A stretch of DNA of 64,000 bases, from assembly GCA_910578645.1 (NCBI GenBank), contig CAJTQI010000006.1:124001-188000 (forward strand). Direction: 5' to 3'. The stretch comes from an uncultured Lachnospiraceae bacterium. Lineage in GTDB: Bacteria > Bacillota > Clostridia > Lachnospirales > Lachnospiraceae. This document shows positions 59,259-64,000 of this stretch, in pieces (positions within the stretch are counted from its first letter, which is position 1; each line of letters opens with the position of its first letter). The notes under the pieces are model-generated. The model was not told the origin of the DNA and ran no database searches. It saw only the letters and a program-made list of their open reading frames with translations. Position numbers and translations under genes: made by a program.

Positions 59259-61388
59259 TTAAAACAGCCCTCTCTTGTGCATGTGCTTCACTGTCTCTTC
59301 CGGCAGTTTCGTCACTTCCATCGTCACCTGCAATACATTTTGTTCTTCCCCGGAAAGCCCGGACAAAGATACTGTAATATTAGGGTCCTTCGTAGGAAAA
59401 GCGTAAGTGTTCTCCCCTACTTTCCATCCATTAACCTGAATCTGCTTTCCTTTCCAGGGAACAAGAACTCCGTTCCATCGAATCTCCGCAATATAAACCA
59501 GACAAGTATCACTGCACGGGTCAATCCGCAGAGCGCTTCTGCCTCTTGGGATGGACACTGTAAGCTCCGTCAACCCCTCAGGAGTTACATGAATCTGTTC
59601 CCCCACCGCACCATCCAGAAAGAACGACTGTTCTTCGTTAAATCCCTTTCCGGTATCTTCATAAATCTGCACATAATCTTTATGTTTTGCAAGCTCCTGC
59701 CCCTGACAGAATGCTTCTACCGTGTATACCGGATAACCGATGGCGTCACGTATCTCCGCCATGGACATATTCTTTCCTGTCACATATTTCTGAAACTTCA
59801 TCTCCTGTCTGCGGTATTGTTCTGCATCGGATTGCTCAATTTTTAGTTTCTCAATAATTATATCAAAATTTAACAAATTTCTTTTTTCATTTTCCAAAAG
59901 GTAACAATATACCGCACGGAATGCAATCTGCTTCGTGTCTATATCTTTTTCAAAACTCCATTCACAGTCTATAACATTCCAGTCGTTATGAATATCTTCG
60001 GGCACAATCACGTTCGCAAAAATCAAGTCATAGTCAGAAATTTGTGTCCCTTCCCCATATGATATGCGGAGAAGATACTCATCAAACAGACTTTGGAATC
60101 CTTCCACATCATTGCGCGCAAGACATCCATCCATCAATTCTTCCAACCGAATGCCTTCCACATACTCTAATTGCAGGTGGGGCTCCTGACCTTGCCCTAA
60201 GGCTCCCCCTTTATCTTCCTTCCCGACATTTTCCTGTACCCCATGTACAAGCCTGCATTTGTTAATGGACAGTTTACTGCCAGCATAACGTTCTTCCAAT
60301 TTCGCGTATGCCTGCGCCGTACATTCAATATGCTCCCAGGCATCCTTTGATAACGGATGTTTTTCTATGATTCTCCTGTTTTCCTTCTTTTTCAGAACGG
60401 TCTTTATGCAAAACTCCGGTTTCCTGTCATTGGAATATTTTACATACTTTTCTTCCAGCTCCGGGCCAAGCAGCATCATATACGAATTGGAGAACAGAGG
60501 AAATTGGTTTTCCTGTATAACGGTGTCAAACACTTTCTTCTCATCAAACAATTGCAGCCTGTCCCTGTCAAAATTCCTGAGATTGGAGGACAATTCCCCA
60601 ACCTGCGGAAGCCTGTCATCGGAATACAGGCTTGTCATAAACTTATAATCCGGATAAGGGTAATACATCCAGGCATGTTCAAATCCGCTTTTTTTTGCAA
60701 TACTACGCAGCCCGTCGGCCGTAAATGTCCGCACTACGCCGCCTTCCGGATAGTTTTCCAAATTGCTAAAATATGTGCCAAGATGGTCCTCCCTGCATCC
60801 TGCCCAATATTTTAATCCAAATTTATTTTCTAAGGCAATTGCTATATGCCCCTGGGGTTTCATATGTTTTTTGATAATATTCAGAAAATCCACGTAGGGC
60901 GTGTCCGATTGAATATATGCCTGGGCGTACTCAAATGCGCCGATAAGACAAATGTAATCATAATCACAAGGAAGGTCAGGCTCCACATCCTGGAAGTTTC
61001 CTACATGTATCGTGACATTGTCCGCATCCATATGCCGATAAGCGTTAATCTTACTGCGCTTCTTAGACAAATCGATACAAGTCACCTCCCCCGCTTTCCT
61101 CGAAAGGACACCCGTAATCGCCCCACAGCCTGAACCAACTTCAAGTACCTTCATATCCTTCGTAATGGGAAGCCATTCCACGATATTTTCCCGCCCGGAA
61201 GAAAAATGGTACAAAATAGGCCAGTTCTTTCTCTCTTCTATTATCCGCTGATACTCCACCGTCCCATAATTGCGTGCAATATAAAGCAGTTCGTCTTCTA
61301 TGTCGCCGTCACAGTAATAGTCTTCCCCAGGATAATGCGTCAGGTCCAACTTAATTTTTCCAATTTCCTCAAATTTGTTCTCCGACAT
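59259..61388 (-). CDS. SAM methyltransferase with kinase-like domain (WbdD-like layout)
   Basis: A 709-residue protein; start MSENKFEEIGK chosen for GGAAGGG. Residues 60-240 are a class I methyltransferase (MKVLEVGSGCGAITGVL, with acidic CIDLSKK). Residues about 320-500 look like a small-molecule/protein-kinase fold: Lys329 in FCIKTVL, hinge LEYVEGIRLEELM at 408-420, catalytic-loop-like SDYDLIFANVIV at 451-462, and the DFG-like VIDCEWSF at 472-479. The last 190 residues are beta-rich. Methyltransferase plus kinase in one chain, beside a Wzt-type ATPase, matches the layout of O-antigen chain terminators (WbdD). The kinase assignment is from motif reading only. Confidence 0.75.
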   Translation of the reverse strand: MSENKFEEIGKIKLDLTHYPGEDYYCDGDIEDELLYIARNYGTVEYQRIIEERKNWPILYHFSSGRENIVEWLPITKDMKVLEVGSGCGAITGVLSRKAGEVTCIDLSKKRSKINAYRHMDADNVTIHVGNFQDVEPDLPCDYDYICLIGAFEYAQAYIQSDTPYVDFLNIIKKHMKPQGHIAIALENKFGLKYWAGCREDHLGTYFSNLENYPEGGVVRTFTADGLRSIAKKSGFEHAWMYYPYPDYKFMTSLYSDDRLPQVGELSSNLRNFDRDRLQLFDEKKVFDTVIQENQFPLFSNSYMMLLGPELEEKYVKYSNDRKPEFCIKTVLKKKENRRIIEKHPLSKDAWEHIECTAQAYAKLEERYAGSKLSINKCRLVHGVQENVGKEDKGGALGQGQEPHLQLEYVEGIRLEELMDGCLARNDVEGFQSLFDEYLLRISYGEGTQISDYDLIFANVIVPEDIHNDWNVIDCEWSFEKDIDTKQIAFRAVYCYLLENEKRNLLNFDIIIEKLKIEQSDAEQYRRQEMKFQKYVTGKNMSMAEIRDAIGYPVYTVEAFCQGQELAKHKDYVQIYEDTGKGFNEEQSFFLDGAVGEQIHVTPEGLTELTVSIPRGRSALRIDPCSDTCLVYIAEIRWNGVLVPWKGKQIQVNGWKVGENTYAFPTKDPNITVSLSGLSGEEQNVLQVTMEVTKLPEETVKHMHKRGLF

Positions 61389-61415
61389 CTTTTCCCTGCC
61401 TTCCATTTTTATATA

Positions 61416-62765
61416 CTATTTTATTTTCCGTATCTTTATAGATGAATTCATATCATAAAATCCTACCGTGTCCTTGTCCGAAATCACTGTCAGGTTCAAC
61501 ACATCGTACAATCTGTGGTACACTGTAAAATCATCATTTTCATATCCGGTAACACCTAATGACAACAGATAATCACCGCCCTGCAGATTCATTTCCTGGG
61601 TAAAAGACACCTCCCGAACTTCCCCTGCCTCCACAGGCTCTAAAAATGCTTTCTCAAACATGGTATTGGTTCCTGTAATCTCCGTTCCCCGCACATTTTT
61701 GATTGTAAAAGCAAAGATAGGCGCATGTAGGTTTTCCATCATCCTGACCTTCATGCATATTGTAAAACTGCTTCCTTTCAGAATTGCGGAAGTCTTCGTT
61801 CCCTTCTCATCCGTAATATAGTATTCCGTAATCAACGCTTTTTTTGAGCCATACTCTAAATGTTCCGGGTTCTCCGCAATCCCGCCTGGGACTTGTCCAT
61901 CTGCCAAAGTCACTTTCACTGACCCGCCTGCTTGTCCGGCGCCTGCTTCCTTGTGTCCCGCTGCTGCCCTGCGCAAATCTTCGTCGTCCAAAAGGCTGCC
62001 ATGCCCTGATTCCAAATCAGGAACAGTATACTGGCCAACCAGTACCTGCTTGTAAATATCAATCATCTGTTTCGGCTCACCCTCACCCAGTTTCGTCCCC
62101 TGGTTTAAAAGGACTACCCTATCACAGTATTTACTGATACTGCTCAGGTCATGGCTGACAAACACAATGGTTTTTCCCATCTGTTTAAATTCTTCAAATT
62201 TATGGTAACACTTCGCCTGAAAAAAGACATCCCCCACCGAAAGCGCTTCATCCACAATGAGAATTTCCGGCTCTATATTGATTGCCACAGCAAAAGCAAG
62301 ACGTACAAACATACCGCTGGAATATGTTTTCACCGGTTGGTATACATACTCACCAATGTCTGCAAATTCCAAAATTGCATCCATCTTCTCATCGATTTCC
62401 TTCTCGCTGAATCCAATCATTGTCCCGTTGAGATAAATATTCTCAATCCCGTTGTATTCCATATTAAATCCGGCACCCAATTCCAAAAGTGCAGAGATAC
62501 GCCCATTCACCTTTACCTCACCACGGCTCGGCGTCAGCACACCCGTAATTATTTTTAGAATTGTGGACTTGCCGGAACCGTTCGTGCCGATAATTCCTAC
62601 GCATTCACCCTGCCTGATGGTCATATTGACCCCTTTCAGGGCATGATGCTCCCTGTGGTGCTTCCCACGCCCGAAACCCATGGCTTCCTTGATACGGTCT
62701 GAGGGCTTATCATATAACTTATATATTTTTTCCACGTTCGTGACTTGAATCGCAATATTGTCCAT
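61416..62765 (-). CDS. Polysaccharide/teichoic acid export ATPase with Wzt C-terminal domain
   Basis: A 449-residue ABC ATPase. Walker A GTNGSGKSTILK (about residue 60), signature YSSGMFVRLAFAVAI, Walker B ILIVDEALSVGD and switch His in VFVSHD are intact. Residues about 310-445 form a beta-sandwich like the Wzt C-terminal domain (ITEYYITDEKG ... MFEKAFLEPVEAGEVREV) that in O-antigen systems reads the modified chain end. It works with the TagG/Wzm-like permease encoded upstream. TAGGAAAAAC upstream acts as ribosome site. Confidence 0.93.
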   Translation of the reverse strand: MDNIAIQVTNVEKIYKLYDKPSDRIKEAMGFGRGKHHREHHALKGVNMTIRQGECVGIIGTNGSGKSTILKIITGVLTPSRGEVKVNGRISALLELGAGFNMEYNGIENIYLNGTMIGFSEKEIDEKMDAILEFADIGEYVYQPVKTYSSGMFVRLAFAVAINIEPEILIVDEALSVGDVFFQAKCYHKFEEFKQMGKTIVFVSHDLSSISKYCDRVVLLNQGTKLGEGEPKQMIDIYKQVLVGQYTVPDLESGHGSLLDDEDLRRAAAGHKEAGAGQAGGSVKVTLADGQVPGGIAENPEHLEYGSKKALITEYYITDEKGTKTSAILKGSSFTICMKVRMMENLHAPIFAFTIKNVRGTEITGTNTMFEKAFLEPVEAGEVREVSFTQEMNLQGGDYLLSLGVTGYENDDFTVYHRLYDVLNLTVISDKDTVGFYDMNSSIKIRKIK

Positions 62766-62780
62766 TTGTTTTTCCTATCT

Positions 62781-63143
62781 GTGCTAGCACATCCCTGTTC
62801 TTCTCTTCGCTCTTCTTTCACAGTGCAGCTCGAATCCGCTTCGCTTCTTCTCGCTCGCCGGCTCGCGCCCTATCGCAATATATACAAGAACCTTCTCCCG
62901 TGCTAGCACGTCTGCTCTTCTCTTCCCTCTTCTTTCGCAGTGCAGCTCGAATCCGCTTCGCTTCTTCTCGCTCGCCGGCTCGCGCCCTATCGCAAGACAT
63001 ATATGAACCTGTTCTTGTGCTAGCACGCCTGCTCTTCTCTTCCCTCTTCTTTCGCAGTGCAGCTCGAATCCGCTTCGCTTCTTCTCGCTCGCGGGCTGGC
63101 GCCCTATCGCAAGACATATATGAACCTGTTCTTGTGCTAGCAC
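62781..63143 (-). repeat. 117-bp tandem repeat array, three units
   Basis: The marker GTGCTAGCAC (itself a palindrome) occurs at 62781, 62900, 63017 and 63134: steps of 119, 117 and 117 bp. Each unit runs from there through CAGTGCAGCTCGAATCCGC, CTTCTTCTCGCTCGC and CGCCCTATCGCAA to the next marker. The spacing keeps frame on the minus strand, so a 39-residue repeat is open, but with only a GTG start and no ribosome site; I treat it as noncoding. It fills the 410-bp gap between the exporter genes. Confidence 0.9.
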
Positions 63144-63168
63144 ATCACAGGTTCATATATGTCTTGCG
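63108..63168. other. 61-base palindrome with 22-bp perfect arms at array end
   Basis: Arms 63108-63129 and 63147-63168 are exact reverse complements (CGCAAGACATATATGAACCTGT). The loop holds the self-complementary marker GTGCTAGCAC. It lies just after the permease stop codon and would form a very stable hairpin in RNA, and may end or trim the transcript between the two exporter genes. Confidence 0.9.
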
Positions 63169-63175
63169 GCACTGC

Positions 63176-63982
63176 TTATAGCACATCCGCAAAGTGTACG
63201 CGCATGCGGCGGAAGATGAGGGTTCCGATGCAGAACAAACTGATTGTAAATATCCAAAAATAGGTGGAAGAATAAAAATGTTCCCAGAACCACACTTCTT
63301 CGTATATTGCACTGCGGTAACCATTGACCACATATACGAGCGGATTTAACTTAAATAACGTCTTCATATTGTCGGTCTTGAGCATCGTAATGCTCCATAA
63401 AATCGGAGTCGCCCACATACCAATCTGCAGGGCAATATTGATAATCTGCTGTAAATCCCTGATAAACACTACCAGGGCACAGGTCAGGTAACTCATGCCA
63501 AGCACGAGCAGAAACATGCAAAAACTATAGTATATAATCTGCAATGTATAGATATTGGGATAATAGCCGTATCCGACCGATACAAGTAAAAGCACGGCGA
63601 CGAAAAAAATATGGATAAAAGTGGCCGCAATCACCTTGATAATAGGAAGAATACTGATATTGAACACAACCTTTTTGACCAAATAATTGTACTCAATCAA
63701 CGCCATAGTTCCCTGCGTAATCGCCTCGGAGAAATAGAACCATGGCACAAGTCCCGCCGTAAGGTAAAGCACATAGGGTACTTCCAGGCCACTTGCTACC
63801 ATCTGGCTTCTTGTATCGAAAACCTTGTCGAAAACAATCCAATACATCAAAACGGTCACTACCGGCTGTGCCATTGCCCACACAATCCCCAAATAGGAGC
63901 CGGCATAACGTTTCTTGAAATCATTCTTGGCAAGTTTCCAAATCAGCTTTCTGCTCTGGAATAATTCAACCGGAATAGTCAT
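63176..63982 (-). CDS. ABC-2 type polysaccharide export permease (TagG/Wzm-like)
   Basis: A 268-residue membrane protein with six hydrophobic segments. The N-terminal amphipathic helix and first segment read LIWKLAKNDFKKRYAGSYLG and IVWAMAQPVVTVLMYWIVF, the hallmark of TagG/Wzm permeases, and VLYLTAGLVPWFYFSEAI and MWATPILW follow. It pairs with the Wzt/TagH-type ATPase encoded downstream and forms the channel for lipid-linked polymer across the cell membrane. It appears to be the first gene of the export operon in the window; bases 63983-64000 hold too little to judge what precedes it. Confidence 0.94.
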   Translation of the reverse strand: MTIPVELFQSRKLIWKLAKNDFKKRYAGSYLGIVWAMAQPVVTVLMYWIVFDKVFDTRSQMVASGLEVPYVLYLTAGLVPWFYFSEAITQGTMALIEYNYLVKKVVFNISILPIIKVIAATFIHIFFVAVLLLVSVGYGYYPNIYTLQIIYYSFCMFLLVLGMSYLTCALVVFIRDLQQIINIALQIGMWATPILWSITMLKTDNMKTLFKLNPLVYVVNGYRSAIYEEVWFWEHFYSSTYFWIFTISLFCIGTLIFRRMRVHFADVL

Positions 63983-64000
63983 GATTCTTTCATAATAAAT

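Noticed and set aside
62784..63143. 119-codon ORF with 39-residue repeats in the 117-bp array
   Set aside because: Frames stay open only because the repeat length is a multiple of three; GTG start, no ribosome site, a second minus-strand frame is also open across most of the array.
62781..63143. CRISPR array
   Set aside because: Units of 117-119 bp are repeated in full with no unique spacers and no cas genes nearby.

Overview
The window looks like a chromosomal segment of an anaerobic gut Lachnospiraceae-type Clostridium. This is inferred from paired glgC/glgD, a YesM/YesN two-component system, a CspBA-like subtilase, strong AGGAGG ribosome sites, TTG and GTG starts, and the general flavour of the proteins; the species cannot be named from sequence alone. 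Most genes lie on the minus strand. No rRNA, tRNA or CRISPR array was seen.

Layout. 1-1000: the start of an ABC exporter ATPase, preceded by a leader RNA with a 25-codon peptide and a terminator, with a 304-bp palindromic MITE in between. 1160-3507: glgC-glgD (glycogen). 3799-13649: a PdaB-like polysaccharide deacetylase gene cut in two by an 8.85-kb element that carries a large serine recombinase, a small partner ORF, an acetyltransferase, three TIM-barrel sugar isomerase/epimerase-like genes, two Gfo/Idh/MocA oxidoreductases and an AraC regulator. Removing the element between two 10-bp core repeats restores the deacetylase frame exactly. 13710-23316: cysteine desulfidase, aldo/keto reductase, M20 peptidase, then a sugar ABC transporter operon (URO-D-like protein, lipoprotein, two permeases, YesN regulator). 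23317-24072: a repeat field (three 65-bp tandem units plus a second MITE). 24073-29673: YesM sensor kinase, hemerythrin-CheX-like protein, PTS-IIC-like membrane protein, and a duplicated FliD-like protein. 29853-35072: a sugar operon (fucose/arabinose isomerase family, DUF4867, xylulokinase-like kinase) facing a LacI regulator, with a perfect 18-bp palindromic operator. 35056-48040: a frameshifted GGDEF-EAL gene, carbamate kinase-like, LspA-like, subtilase, ClpX-like, HtrA, GlmS, a glycosyltransferase and LytR-CpsA-Psr.

48290-63982 (with 45801-48040) is a surface polysaccharide locus: initiating sugar-phosphate transferase, five GT2-type proteins, phosphoglucomutase, a methyltransferase with a kinase-like middle domain (WbdD-like in layout), a Wzt/TagH-type ATPase with a C-terminal carbohydrate-binding-like domain, and a TagG-type permease. 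This suggests ABC-dependent export of a polymer whose end is capped before export, with final attachment by the LCP protein. GlmS and the mutase supply sugar precursors. A 117-bp tandem repeat array ending in a large palindrome sits between the two transporter genes.

The noncoding DNA is rich in repeats: a 304-bp MITE (three copies, 8-bp target duplications), a three-hairpin repeat of about 90-125 bp (four copies) whose edge can supply the Shine-Dalgarno sequence of the next gene, and a short hairpin repeat (five copies).
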